From an uncultured Oscillospiraceae bacterium (GTDB lineage Bacteria; Bacillota; Clostridia; Oscillospirales; Oscillospiraceae), in assembly GCA_934622035.1 (NCBI GenBank), contig CAKTVG010000016.1, positions 1 through 64,000 on the forward strand: a stretch of DNA of 64,000 nucleotides. The letters run 5' to 3'. Below, piece after piece: positions 7,675-15,684 of this stretch (within the stretch, counting starts at the first letter, position 1; each line of letters begins with the position of its first letter). Made by a program: the position numbers and the translations under genes. The notes below the pieces were generated by a model that made no database searches, was not told the DNA's origin, and worked only from the letters and a program-made list of their open reading frames with translations.

Positions 7675-9894
7675 TCATTTTTCATCCTTTTTGCGCTTGA
7701 AGTACAGAATTCCGCAGGCGGCGAGGCCGCCGAGGGCAATGCCGCCCAGACCGAGCCAGAGCGTGAGTCTGGCGCTGTCGCCCGTCTGCGGAACCTCCGG
7801 TGTGGGGACTCTTTCATTCGTCATCTCGGCCTTGATGATCTGTCCGTCCTCAGAAATGGAAAAGGCATGCGGCGCGGTGTCGAGCAGGTAGCCCTCCGGC
7901 GCGGAGAATTCTTCGTAGGTGTATTCGCCATAGCCAAGCGTGAATCGGGCAATGCCGTGCTCGTCCGTGTAGCCCTCGACGACGGTGTTGCCCTCCGCAT
8001 CCTTGATACGGAAGCCCGCATTCGGCAGAGGCTTTCCAGTGGAAACGTCCAGCTTTGTGAGTTCCAGCTCACCGGTGATGGGCTTGTTTTCCAGATTTCC
8101 AAGTTCAATTACGGTGTCGTTTTCAGTGATCTGCACCTCGAAGATCTCATCCGACAGCGCATATGCCACCGGAGATGCAAGCTCGCGCACAAGATAGTTC
8201 CCAAACACAACATCCACAAAGTGAAATGCGCCGGATGCGTCCGACACTGCCGTTGAAAGCGCGTTTTCTTTTGTAAACTCCGTCGTCCCCTCCATGAACA
8301 GCCCGAACACCGCGCCGGGGAGCGGCTTGTCCGTTTCGTCTACCTTGATTCCTCGAATGCTGCCGCAGACGAGGCGATTTTCTATCGTCAACTTTGTGAC
8401 CTCGTTCCATGCAATCCTGACATTCTGCGGCGCGACTTCGACGTATCGTTCCGGCACAGCAACCTCTGCCAGCGTGTAATTTGACCCAAGGGGAATATTC
8501 TCGAACACTGCGATGCCGGTTTCATCCGTTTCAGCGCACACGTCCACAGGCTGCCCGCAGTCCGCCGTGCCGGACAGCCGGAAGGTCACATCCTGTACAA
8601 AACCGTCCTCTGCTGTTTTGGCCACCTCCAGCGCGCCGCGTTTGAGCTGGTTGGAGAAGGCCACCTCGGCGGTCTGGCCCGCCTTTACTGTGACGGTCTG
8701 CGGTTGCTGGGGCTCGTAAAACTCCGCCGCATTCTCCGTCACGGTGTACACACCGGGCACGAGGGCATTCAGTTGCAGCTCGCCGTTTGCGCCGGTCGTT
8801 GCAGTTTCACAGAAATCATTGCCCGTGACTGTAAAGGAAATTCCGGCGATCTTGCCGTCCTCGGAGGTCTTGACGATTTTGACGGAGCCTTGCCCTGCCT
8901 CGACCTTAAGGTAGCCGACCACCGGGTCATTCACCGTTTCCGCATACGTCACGAGATCCTGAAGCCCGTTGCCAATGCCGAATTGGCCGTCCGTCCACGT
9001 GATAACGCCGCATCTCGAAGAATTTTTCTTTTCTGCCGTCAGAGTGACCGGCGCGGTTGGCGCATCCTCCGCGGTCAGAAGGAGCTTGTTTCCCTGCACC
9101 TCACAGCGGACGCCGTCCGCCGAAAACGTGTAATTTTCGAGCACGCCGTTTTCGTCCGTCAATACTGAGGAGTATGCGTTACCGTCCCATTCCAGCGTGA
9201 CCGTCCGTGCCTCGCGGAGGTTTTTCGCACAGAAGGACGGCACCTTCGTGTGCTTCTGCACATTGGAAACAATCGCGTCATAATACGCGAAAATCTTCTC
9301 CCGCAGCGGATGCGTGTCGCGAATGACCTCGCGCACCGCGTCTGCGTCCGTCGGCGCGACATACCGGAAGTCCGCATCCCGCTCTCCGACGACGGTCTCC
9401 CAGATGAGAAGCTGCGTCGCGTAAGCATGCGCGAGCTTGTCCCCGCCCGCATTCTGGCTGCGCCACTGCGTGCTGACGCCGCCGGTGTAGCCGTAGGTCA
9501 TGATGCGCCCGATATAGCGCTTCATCTGCTGGGGCGTCATAAGGTCGTTGAAGTCCGGCATATTTTCCCAGAAATCCTCGCCCATGCGGGAGAAGGCATC
9601 ACCGGTGTTCTGAATCACGCCGGGTTCGATGCAGTAGCAGATGTTGGCATCGTATGACCCAATGGCGCGCACGTCGAGATAGTCTGACGCGGAGAGCTTC
9701 CAGCCGTGGCGGAAGTACAGCGCATCGTGGCCCCAGCTTCCCGTGTGGTAGTTTTCGTCCCCGTCGCGCGGGTAGGAAATGAGATAGACCTTGCCGCTCA
9801 CGTCCTCGGCGGCGGATGCCGTTCCGACGCAGGCGAAGCAGAGTACGAGCGCGAGCAGCAGCGCCGCCGCTCTTTTCCAGAGATTTGTTTTCAT
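7675..9894 (-). CDS. Thioester-domain adhesin with four Cna-B/SpaA domains and sorting signal
   Basis: A 739-residue surface protein. Residues 1-29 are a signal peptide (cut near ASA-AED). The N-terminal domain has CYCIEPG (Cys88) and ATQLLIWE (Thr160-Gln161), the Cys/TQ pair that makes the internal thioester of Gram-positive thioester adhesins. Four prealbumin-like Cna-B domains start near 355, 445, 540 and 635, each with an early Lys and a late acidic residue (VKTSEDG, TVTENA, YTYEEF) fit for isopeptide bonds. The C-terminus is VPQTGD, a hydrophobic helix and KRKKDEK, a sortase signal. ATG at 9894 follows AGGAGGTACAC. It sits in the transfer cluster and may mediate attachment to host or mating partner. 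Confidence 0.9.
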   Translation of the reverse strand: MKTNLWKRAAALLLALVLCFACVGTASAAEDVSGKVYLISYPRDGDENYHTGSWGHDALYFRHGWKLSASDYLDVRAIGSYDANICYCIEPGVIQNTGDAFSRMGEDFWENMPDFNDLMTPQQMKRYIGRIMTYGYTGGVSTQWRSQNAGGDKLAHAYATQLLIWETVVGERDADFRYVAPTDADAVREVIRDTHPLREKIFAYYDAIVSNVQKHTKVPSFCAKNLREARTVTLEWDGNAYSSVLTDENGVLENYTFSADGVRCEVQGNKLLLTAEDAPTAPVTLTAEKKNSSRCGVITWTDGQFGIGNGLQDLVTYAETVNDPVVGYLKVEAGQGSVKIVKTSEDGKIAGISFTVTGNDFCETATTGANGELQLNALVPGVYTVTENAAEFYEPQQPQTVTVKAGQTAEVAFSNQLKRGALEVAKTAEDGFVQDVTFRLSGTADCGQPVDVCAETDETGIAVFENIPLGSNYTLAEVAVPERYVEVAPQNVRIAWNEVTKLTIENRLVCGSIRGIKVDETDKPLPGAVFGLFMEGTTEFTKENALSTAVSDASGAFHFVDVVFGNYLVRELASPVAYALSDEIFEVQITENDTVIELGNLENKPITGELELTKLDVSTGKPLPNAGFRIKDAEGNTVVEGYTDEHGIARFTLGYGEYTYEEFSAPEGYLLDTAPHAFSISEDGQIIKAEMTNERVPTPEVPQTGDSARLTLWLGLGGIALGGLAACGILYFKRKKDEK

Positions 9895-9912
9895 GTGTAC
9901 CTCCTGTTCATG

Positions 9913-9945
9913 AAAAAAGGACACACCTGTCTGGTGTGTCCCTTG
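9913..9945 (-). terminator. Rho-independent terminator after the lipoprotein gene
   Basis: The arms GGACACACC (9919-9927) and GGTGTGTCC (9933-9941) make a perfect 9-bp stem. Read on the minus strand it is followed by six T. It separates the lipoprotein gene from the adhesin gene, which must then rely on read-through or its own promoter. Confidence 0.85.
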
Positions 9946-9963
9946 GATTGATTTGTTGTTTTG

Positions 9964-10560
9964 TTACGCATATCCGATATAAATGTCGTAGCGCTCGTCC
10001 GGGCGAAGCTCCGACCAGATCCACACCTGCGAGATGTCTGGCGCGTTGGCGTAATCCTCAAGTACGCCCTTGAGGTCACGTTCCAGATACCGGCTCTGGG
10101 CGCTGGCAAGAATGGGGTTGTCCCAGCAGGACGTGGCCGCGCTGTCAAGCACAAGACCAAGGCTGACGGCATACTCCCTTGCAAAGCTTACCCATGCGTC
10201 AATGTCGAAGGCTGGCTCGGTGGGCGGTTCGGTCGGCGACTCCGTTTCTGTCGGCTCGGTGGATGGTACAGAATCGGTTGGAACCGGTTCGGTTGGCTCC
10301 GCCGTAGACGGTAAGGTGGACAATGGTTGGGTTGGCACAGACGGCGAAGTGGACGTCTGCGCTTCGGTAGGCGCTTGGGTCATGATTGCTTGCTGTGACT
10401 CTTGCACTTTTGCCGCCTCTGATGGCGCTTTTACCGGCTGTGTTGTTATTCGTTCTGTCTGACTTTCCGTCTGTATTTCCGGTGTTCGTGTTTCGTCCTG
10501 CACTGCCGTGCAGCCGCACAGCAGCAGGCAGAGCAGGAAAATGGCAATTTTTCGTTTCAT
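9964..10560 (-). CDS. ICE lipoprotein with Thr/Pro/Glu-rich stalk
   Basis: A 198-residue lipoprotein. The lipobox is LLLCGC (Cys17), right after a hydrophobic signal helix. Residues 20-125 are a low-complexity spacer rich in Thr, Pro, Ser and Glu, probably a wall-spanning stalk. The C-terminal 70 residues form a small folded part (FDIDAWVSFAREYAVSLGLV ... DISQVWIWSELRPDERYDIYIGY) that I do not recognise. ATG at 10560 follows GAAAGGAGGGCTGCCCA. Its place between adhesin and regulatory genes would suit a surface-exclusion or mating-contact protein, but nothing proves it. Confidence 0.75.
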   Translation of the reverse strand: MKRKIAIFLLCLLLCGCTAVQDETRTPEIQTESQTERITTQPVKAPSEAAKVQESQQAIMTQAPTEAQTSTSPSVPTQPLSTLPSTAEPTEPVPTDSVPSTEPTETESPTEPPTEPAFDIDAWVSFAREYAVSLGLVLDSAATSCWDNPILASAQSRYLERDLKGVLEDYANAPDISQVWIWSELRPDERYDIYIGYA

Positions 10561-10617
10561 TGGGCAGCCCTCCTTTCCTTCATCATACCGTAGAAACACG
10601 AAAAGTCCAGAGATATT

Positions 10618-10830
10618 TTACATAGCACAGAAGAAAAACCCCGTAGCTGCCTGCACCTCCTGCGGCGAGATGTTCTCGATCTCCGCAAAGCGTTTTTTAT
10701 AGTGCTCCAGTTCCTCCTCCGTGAGCGAGCGGAAGGTTTCGCCCGCATCGCCCACGACGAAAAACGGCCCGGCTAGCACGTCGCCCGGAATGCGCCGGTT
10801 GCCCTCCATACCGATGAGCTTCGCCTCCTC
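10618..10830 (-). pseudogene. DUF3846 gene, C-terminal fragment
   Basis: The minus frame reads EEAKLIGMEGNRRIPGDVLAGPFFVVGD and then TEEELEHYKKRFAEIE, the C-terminal half of a DUF3846 protein, a common ICE accessory family. The N-terminal half lies at 13223-13378 on the same strand. Together they make one gene cut by the 2.4 kb recombinase element. This fragment has no start signal of its own, though the internal ATG at 10809 could give a 63-residue peptide. Confidence 0.8.
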
Positions 10831-10834
10831 ATTT

Positions 10835-10866
10835 CAGATGTTATGTGGTGCACCACATAACGTCTG
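10835..10866. repeat. 32-bp near-perfect palindrome at the left end of the recombinase element
   Basis: The two 16-base arms (10835-10850 and 10851-10866) are complementary except for one T/G pair, centred on GTG-CAC. Its right six bases are the first six of the left terminal inverted repeat. There is no copy at the right end, so it may be target-derived DNA carried from a former site or a recombinase binding site. Confidence 0.8.
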
Positions 10867-10893
10867 TAATGTGTAGTTATCGGTTATGCGTAG
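10861..10893 (+). repeat. Left terminal inverted repeat (33 bp)
   Basis: It begins CGTCTGTAATGTG and ends ATGCGTAG, and is the exact reverse complement of 13206-13238. Confidence 0.95.
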
Positions 10894-10931
10894 CATATAC
10901 TCTATCTCCTTTCTAATCTCCTGATTCTACT

Positions 10932-11000
10932 TGATTATTGGCAGTTCACAAATTTGTGCTACTCTACATAACGTAGAGGCTGATTCTCTGCCAATAATCA
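10932..11000 (+). promoter_or_regulatory. Nested dyad upstream of the first recombinase gene
   Basis: The arms TGATTATTGGCAG (10932-10944) and CTGCCAATAATCA (10988-11000) are a perfect 13-bp inverted repeat. Inside lies a second hairpin, CTCTAC (10962-10967) with GTAGAG (10973-10978). The outer arm ends just before the AGGAGG ribosome site of the recombinase. It could be an RNA structure controlling translation or a recombinase accessory site. Confidence 0.65.
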
Positions 11001-11014
11001 CAGGAGGCTTTAAA

Positions 11015-12146
11015 ATGTCAGAAATTATTTCAATTCCCATCATCGAACTGATGGAAAAAACCGAACGGTGGTTGTTAGACCACGATTACAAAAAAAGCAC
11101 AATTGGTGTCTACAAAGCGACATGGAACAAGTTCCGAGTCTTTTCCGCATCGCCTTTTTATGATCGCGATACTGCGAAAAAGTTTTTGTTTCGCTATTTT
11201 GGCATCGACGAAAATGCTGTTGTTCAAAAATGTGACAAGCGAATGCAACAAGCAAGACGTCATATGGATGTGCTTGATGAATTTTTAAGAACTGGTCAAA
11301 TCTGTCGTAGAAAAATCCGCAGCATGACAGCAATAGATGACGATGACTTTGATTTGTTCTTTGCAGATTTTTTGGTTTTTTGCAAAAAGCAGAACTACTC
11401 AAAATCTTGGGTAGACAATACTGTATCAGGGCTAAAAATCTTTTTATTAGCAGCTCGAGCAACCAATACTGCTACGCCAGAAAGCATTGACAAGGAAACC
11501 ATTAACTGCTTTTCAGAAACCATGAGGAACGCTGAGAGCTTTTGCATGAATGTTCGTCGAATGCGATGCCGACAGGTTGGTGCATATCTTCACTGGCTTT
11601 CTCTACATGGAATCACAGCACAAGATTTTTCAGTTCTGCTCCCTGACTTCAAAAGAACTCCAGCCAAACTTCCACAAACATGGACAGAGGAAGAAATAGA
11701 TCGGATTTTGAAAGTTATTGATACGGAAAGCCCCACAGGAAAGCGTAACTACTGGGTATTTAAAAGAATACACAGAAAAGCTTCCCTCGGATAGAGAATG
11801 GTTCTTTCCATCCGCCAATGGTCACTATGCTCACGGTACAATTTACCAGAATTTCCGCGAACTTCTCTTTTTGAGCCATATTCACCACACCGGGAATGGG
11901 CCTCGTGTTCACGATTTTCGACACACATTTGCGGTTCACACATTAGAGAAACAACTTGCCGAAGGATATGATCCAATGATTATTGTTCCAAGGCTTGCTG
12001 CATATTTGGGGCACAAAAGCTACAGAGAGACATGTTGGTATATTCATCTGACAATTGCTTCATTTCCGGAATTGGCAGAAAAGCTCGACTCGGCATTTGC
12101 GGGAATTATCCCAGTCGTTGGAGGTGAGATAATTGAAGAAGACTGA
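11015..12146 (+). pseudogene. Tyrosine recombinase, internally deleted and frameshifted
   Basis: The first frame (11015-11794) starts MSEIISIPIIELMEKTERWL after AGGAGGCTTTAAA. It has the N-terminal core-binding domain up to TWTEEEIDRILKVID, then breaks just after GKRNY. A second frame, from about 11755 to 12146, carries YLKEYTEKLPSDREWFFPSA and the C-terminal catalytic boxes (GPRVHDFRHTFAVHTLE, LAAYLGHKS). The stretch that should hold the first catalytic Arg is missing. Either one recombinase lost an internal part, or the first two of a trio were fused by a deletion. The product is unlikely to be active. Confidence 0.8.
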
Positions 12147-13149
12147 TTTCACAAAAGCACTGACTGCTTATTTTTCAACCTATCTACCCTTGACTTGTGG
12201 CGTCAGCCCCAACACGTGCAATTCCTACCGGGACGCATTTAAACTTCTTCTTTTATATTTTCAAGAAGAAAAAGGAGTACCCGCGAACAGCATTGAACTG
12301 CGGATGTTGAACCGAAATCTCGTTTCCGATTTCCTGGATTGGTTGGAAGCACAAAGGAAAGTGTCTGTTACAACCCGAAACCAAAGACTGGCAGCAATGA
12401 AGGCGTTTGCTCATTACGTTCAGTACAGAAATCCGGAATATCTTGAAAACTGTACAGACATTATTACTATGCGTCCCAAAAAACACGAAAAACCAGTCAT
12501 ACCATTTCTGACAGAAGACGAACTTAAAGCCTTGCTTGCGCAACCAGATCCATCCACACGGCACGGTCTGAGGGATCTAACACTTCTTTCATTGCTATAT
12601 GATTCCGGTGCGCGAGTCCAAGAGATTACGGATCTTCAGCTCAAGGATATCCGATTGACCAATCCTGCTATGGTTACATTGACCGGGAAAGGCAGAAAGG
12701 CTCGTCAAGTGCCGTTAATGAAAGAAACATGCACACTCTTAGATACGTATATTCGGAACTTTGATTTGAATTCCGAGCCGTTGACAGCGCCCCTGTTCTT
12801 TAACAAAAAGGGAGAGGCGCTTTCACGGTATGGGATTACGTATATTCTTAAAAAATACGTTTCTAAAGCTGAATTGGATGGCAGTGCGCGGAAAATCTCT
12901 CCTCATGGTTTACGCCACACTAAGGCAATGCATCTGCTAAGAGCTGGTGTGAACATGATTTATATCCGTGACTTCTTAGGTCACGTCGATATTTCTACTA
13001 CTGAGGTTTACGCCCGAATTGATGCCGAAATGAAACGAAAAGTTTTTGAGGAAAAAGTGCCTAATTTTACACCAAACACTACTATGCCTTGGGAGGAGGA
13101 CAAAGATTTATTACAATGGCTAACACAATTTGGAAAGAAGTCTTTCTGA
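12133..13149 (+). CDS. Tyrosine-type site-specific recombinase
   Basis: A 338-residue integrase with an N-terminal SAM-like core-binding domain (about 1-110) and a complete catalytic domain: Arg in YDSGARVQEI, Lys in LTGKGRKARQV, HGLRHTKAMHLL, and LGHVDISTTEVYARI with the nucleophile Tyr. All catalytic residues look present. The start is TTG at 12133, 7-8 bases after GGAGGTGA and overlapping the previous frame by 14 bases, the coupling typical of multi-recombinase elements. It may be the only working recombinase of the element and, without its partner, may be unable to move it. Confidence 0.92.
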   Translation: MKKTDFTKALTAYFSTYLPLTCGVSPNTCNSYRDAFKLLLLYFQEEKGVPANSIELRMLNRNLVSDFLDWLEAQRKVSVTTRNQRLAAMKAFAHYVQYRNPEYLENCTDIITMRPKKHEKPVIPFLTEDELKALLAQPDPSTRHGLRDLTLLSLLYDSGARVQEITDLQLKDIRLTNPAMVTLTGKGRKARQVPLMKETCTLLDTYIRNFDLNSEPLTAPLFFNKKGEALSRYGITYILKKYVSKAELDGSARKISPHGLRHTKAMHLLRAGVNMIYIRDFLGHVDISTTEVYARIDAEMKRKVFEEKVPNFTPNTTMPWEEDKDLLQWLTQFGKKSF

Positions 13150-13170
13150 TTATGTGTAGTAGTTCAAAGG

Positions 13171-13199
13171 AAAACGCCCGGAATACCGAGCGTTTTTCT
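13171..13199 (+). terminator. Terminator of the recombinase genes
   Basis: A hairpin of AAAACGCCCGG with CCGAGCGTTTTT (4-base loop, one bulge), ending in TTTTTCT, lies 22 bases after the recombinase stop and just inside the right inverted repeat. Confidence 0.8.
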
Positions 13200-13205
13200 C
13201 TTACT

Positions 13206-13238
13206 CTACGCATAACCGATAACTACACATTACAGACG
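13206..13238 (-). repeat. Right terminal inverted repeat (33 bp)
   Basis: Exact reverse complement of 10861-10893. Its outer ten bases are in frame with the interrupted DUF3846 gene and encode its Val-Cys-Asn, so the repeat may be partly target sequence. Confidence 0.95.
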
Positions 13239-13552
13239 AGGAGCGTGCCGTCGCCGTTCCTGACTACCTCGATCAAGCCGCCGACCGCCTGCTGAATTGC
13301 GGACAGCTCGTGCGGAACGCTCGCCTCATACGGCGCTTTGCGCGGCTCGACCATTAAAATGCGTAAATTCTCTTTCATTCGTCGTCCTCCTCTCGTTGAA
13401 TTGCAGAGCTTTTCTCGCCGGACAAGTAGCGTGCGGTCGTCCACGATCTGAAACGACAGCACATCGTTTGGCCGGAAGCCCAACCTCTGCCGGATTTCAT
13501 AGGGAATCGTGATCCTGCCGCGTTTGCCGAGGATGCGAAGCGTCCGCATCAT
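13223..13552 (-). pseudogene. AbrB-like protein fused in frame to truncated DUF3846 N-terminus
   Basis: Residues 1-50 (MMRTLRILGKRGRITIPYEIR, LGFRPNDVLSF, LLVRREKLC) are an AbrB/SpoVT swapped-hairpin DNA-binding domain. From Met59, MKENLRILMVEPRKAPYEA onward is the start of DUF3846, cut after LLVCNV by the recombinase element. A strong Shine-Dalgarno (GAGGAGG) precedes the internal ATG near 13378, so DUF3846 was once its own gene; the AbrB gene has lost its tail and stop and now reads into it. The AbrB start overlaps the upstream stop as ATGA. AbrB function may persist; DUF3846 is broken. Confidence 0.75.
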
Positions 13553-13719
13553 GCGAACACCTCGCAGTCCTCGCGGTAGGGGCAGGCCACGCAGCGGCGC
13601 GTGCCAAGCTGCTCAATGGTGATTTTCCCGTCCTCTGCCGTGAATTGCAGGATGGCTTCAAGGTCGATGCCCGACTCCTCCAATACTTCAGGCGGGACGG
13701 TCAGTGTGGTTTGTGTCAT
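13549..13719 (-). CDS. Small AbrB-like protein with Cys motif
   Basis: A 56-residue protein: TTLTVPPEVLEESGIDLEA resembles an AbrB/MazE-type hairpin, and the C-terminus has CVACPYREDC, a possible metal site. The ATG at 13719 is preferred over one at 13740 because it follows GGAAGGAG at about 11 bases. It overlaps the methylase stop upstream and the next AbrB-like gene downstream, so it is part of a tightly coupled regulatory set. Confidence 0.65.
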   Translation of the reverse strand: MTQTTLTVPPEVLEESGIDLEAILQFTAEDGKITIEQLGTRRCVACPYREDCEVFA

Positions 13720-14642
13720 GTCAAAATTCGCTCCTTCCATGATTTTTCTTCGAACAGCGTCAGTTGGTCGGGCTTTGCCTTTTCGCGCTCGTAAAGGTCG
13801 TAGTTTGCAACGAGCAGCTCCGGAAACTCCCGTCCAACTTCATACCGCTGCACCATGCTGTGGACCCGCGTGAAATCGAAAAATTCGCAGCCCGCATACA
13901 GGCCGCGAATCTCCGGGCAGTCGTTGTAGGACAGCAGAAATTTGCCCTTTGCGCCGGTCAGCGCGCGATGCAGCCGCAGATGGTCGTCCCAGCCGAAGCC
14001 GCAGTCGTAGACGTATTCGCTCGTGAAATATGGCGGGTCGCAGTAGAAAAAGCTGCTCTCACGGTCGTAATGGCGAATCAAGACTTCAAAATCCTGATTT
14101 TCAATCACCACATTCTCACAGCGCTTGGAAAACGCCTGCACCAGCCCGAACAGGCTGCGGATGCTGAACGGCTGGCTGGCAAACGATTTTCCGCCGCTGG
14201 AGTAGCTGTAACGCAGCAGCTTTAAGAACATGACCGCGCGGCGCAGGTCGTAGTCCTCTTGCGCCGCGGCGTACAGCTCCCGAATCTCGCGTGCTTCAAT
14301 GGGTGGGAGCAAAACCTCCGTCAGCTCCAACTGCGTCTGAAAGTAGGCGTCGTCAAATTCTTCTTTCCGGAAGAATTTTTTCAGTACATTGAAATCGTCG
14401 CGGGCGTTGAGATTCAGAAAGCCCAATGCGCGGATGAACTCGACCGGCCGGTCGCGCATACAGCGATACAAATTGACGAGGTTGCGGTTATAATCGTTGA
14501 GCACCTCGAATTTGTCCGGTATGGGCTTGCCCAGCAGCACCGCGCCCGACCCGCCGAACGGCTCAATATACCGCTCGTAATTCAACGGAAACAGCGAATA
14601 CAAGATGGAAAGGATGGATGTTTTGTTGCCCATCCACGTCAC
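13716..14642 (-). CDS. DNA adenine methylase, Dam/D12 class
   Basis: A 308-residue N6-adenine methyltransferase of the MethyltransfD12 group. The N-terminus has WMGNKTSILSIL, then EPFGGSGAVLLGK (SAM-binding motif I), and FFYCDPPYF (catalytic DPPY motif IV). No restriction enzyme lies next to it, so it is probably an orphan methylase that protects the ICE or marks its DNA. The only standard start is GTG at 14642, but the strong GGAGGTG ribosome site lies upstream at the spacing expected for an ATC near 14652-14654, which would add IKTP before VTWMGN. The true start may be non-canonical. Confidence 0.92.
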   Translation of the reverse strand: MTWMGNKTSILSILYSLFPLNYERYIEPFGGSGAVLLGKPIPDKFEVLNDYNRNLVNLYRCMRDRPVEFIRALGFLNLNARDDFNVLKKFFRKEEFDDAYFQTQLELTEVLLPPIEAREIRELYAAAQEDYDLRRAVMFLKLLRYSYSSGGKSFASQPFSIRSLFGLVQAFSKRCENVVIENQDFEVLIRHYDRESSFFYCDPPYFTSEYVYDCGFGWDDHLRLHRALTGAKGKFLLSYNDCPEIRGLYAGCEFFDFTRVHSMVQRYEVGREFPELLVANYDLYEREKAKPDQLTLFEEKSWKERILT

Positions 14643-14665
14643 GGGTGTCTTGATGGAATCACCTC

Positions 14666-14932
14666 CTAAAGCCTCGGCGCATCCAATGCTGTGCTTTGCT
14701 CCGCAGCCAGCTCTGCCGTGGTGAGCTTGCGGAAATCATCCTCACCGGGAATCAGGGCAAGACCGCGGCCATTGTCCCAGCGCATCTGGAGCTGTCCGAG
14801 ATCGTCCACGCATTGGACCGTACCGCGCGTGCCGGACGGCACCGGACAATATGGATCGTTCATGCGCAAAAGCTGCAAGCGCGTACCGGGCGGGTACTGG
14901 CTGCGAAGTCGTGCAAGTGCTTGTGGTGTCAT
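14666..14932 (-). CDS. DUF4314 protein
   Basis: An 88-residue protein with PGTRLQLLRMNDPYCPVPSG, then GTVQCVDDLGQLQMRWDNGR and LALIPGEDDF, the SH3-like beta-barrel pattern of DUF4314, common in Tn1549-like ICEs and some phages. Function is unknown; the fold suggests nucleic acid or protein binding. The ATG overlaps the DUF3849 stop by 4 bases. Confidence 0.85.
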   Translation of the reverse strand: MTPQALARLRSQYPPGTRLQLLRMNDPYCPVPSGTRGTVQCVDDLGQLQMRWDNGRGLALIPGEDDFRKLTTAELAAEQSTALDAPRL

Positions 14933-15684
14933 TTGAAATCCCTCCTTCTTTTACATGGACTGCTCACAAAGTGCATTTTTTCTGTCAGGCCCTCCCTCTG
15001 CCGGAGCTGCGTCAGGCTCTCTTTTGCCCAATCGGGCAGGAATTCGTCGTCCAACACGCCGATAAACTCATGACGATTCCAGCGGGTCGTTTCGCCGTCG
15101 GCAAGGCAGGTGCAGCGCACCGAGCGGCCAATTGCATTCGGACGGCAGCCGAAGCCGTCGTGTGCCAGCCAGAGCTGGTTTTTCTGGCTCCAGCAGGATT
15201 CCTTCAAAACATCCGGGCTGAGCACCAGCACCTTGCCGGTATAATCCTGCTCCGCGCGATTGCCGGTGCAATGCTCCGGGCCGAACAACTCCAGTGCCTG
15301 ATATGCTTCGCGGTAGAGATCTACGAAGCCATCCAGCACTGCCGGGTGGCTTCGTACCGTGAATTCCGCGTTGTGCTGCTCATCCGGAGGAATCCAGAGC
15401 TGCGCCGCCCATTGCTTATTTGTTCGGCTGAACCGTCCGTCCCACGAAAGGCGCTGCAGGGTCGCCGCCAGCACCCATTCCGTGCGCTTGAAGCCGTATT
15501 CCTCCAGCACAGGTTTTAGGCAGTCCGGCTTCAGGTGCATCCCGTCAAAGTTCTGCCGGATGGCCGCCTCGATGGCATCCCGGCAGGCGATATTGGCCCG
15601 ATGGCTGGCGCGCCAAAGATCGAGCTGATGTTTCTCTCCGGCCTCGCGCGCGGAGCCGTGATAGAGAAATTCATAATCTTTCAT
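14929..15684 (-). CDS. DUF3849 domain protein
   Basis: A 251-residue protein with the DUF3849 pattern: LYHGSAREAGEKHQLDLWRASHRANIACRDAIE near the N-terminus and VLAATLQRLSWDGRFSRTNKQW followed by VRSHPAVLDGFVDL. These proteins are ICE accessory proteins of unknown activity. The ATG at 15684 is chosen over 15711 because AAGGAGAAGAACACAG lies just upstream. It overlaps the preceding gene by 14 bases. Confidence 0.82.
   Translation of the reverse strand: MKDYEFLYHGSAREAGEKHQLDLWRASHRANIACRDAIEAAIRQNFDGMHLKPDCLKPVLEEYGFKRTEWVLAATLQRLSWDGRFSRTNKQWAAQLWIPPDEQHNAEFTVRSHPAVLDGFVDLYREAYQALELFGPEHCTGNRAEQDYTGKVLVLSPDVLKESCWSQKNQLWLAHDGFGCRPNAIGRSVRCTCLADGETTRWNRHEFIGVLDDEFLPDWAKESLTQLRQREGLTEKMHFVSSPCKRRRDFK

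Larger units (their letters stand above)
10861..13238 (+). mobile_element. RIT-like tyrosine-recombinase element with 33-bp terminal inverted repeats
   Basis: A 2378-bp segment bounded by perfect 33-bp inverted repeats (10861-10893 and 13206-13238) that splits a DUF3846 gene. It is lower in GC than its surroundings and reads opposite to the ICE genes. It encodes at least two tyrosine recombinases in overlapping frames, the layout of recombinase-in-trio (RIT) or Tn554-like elements. One recombinase is damaged, so a third gene may have been lost by deletion. The outer bases of the right repeat also encode Leu-Val-Cys-Asn of DUF3846, so the exact crossover point is uncertain. Confidence 0.8.
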
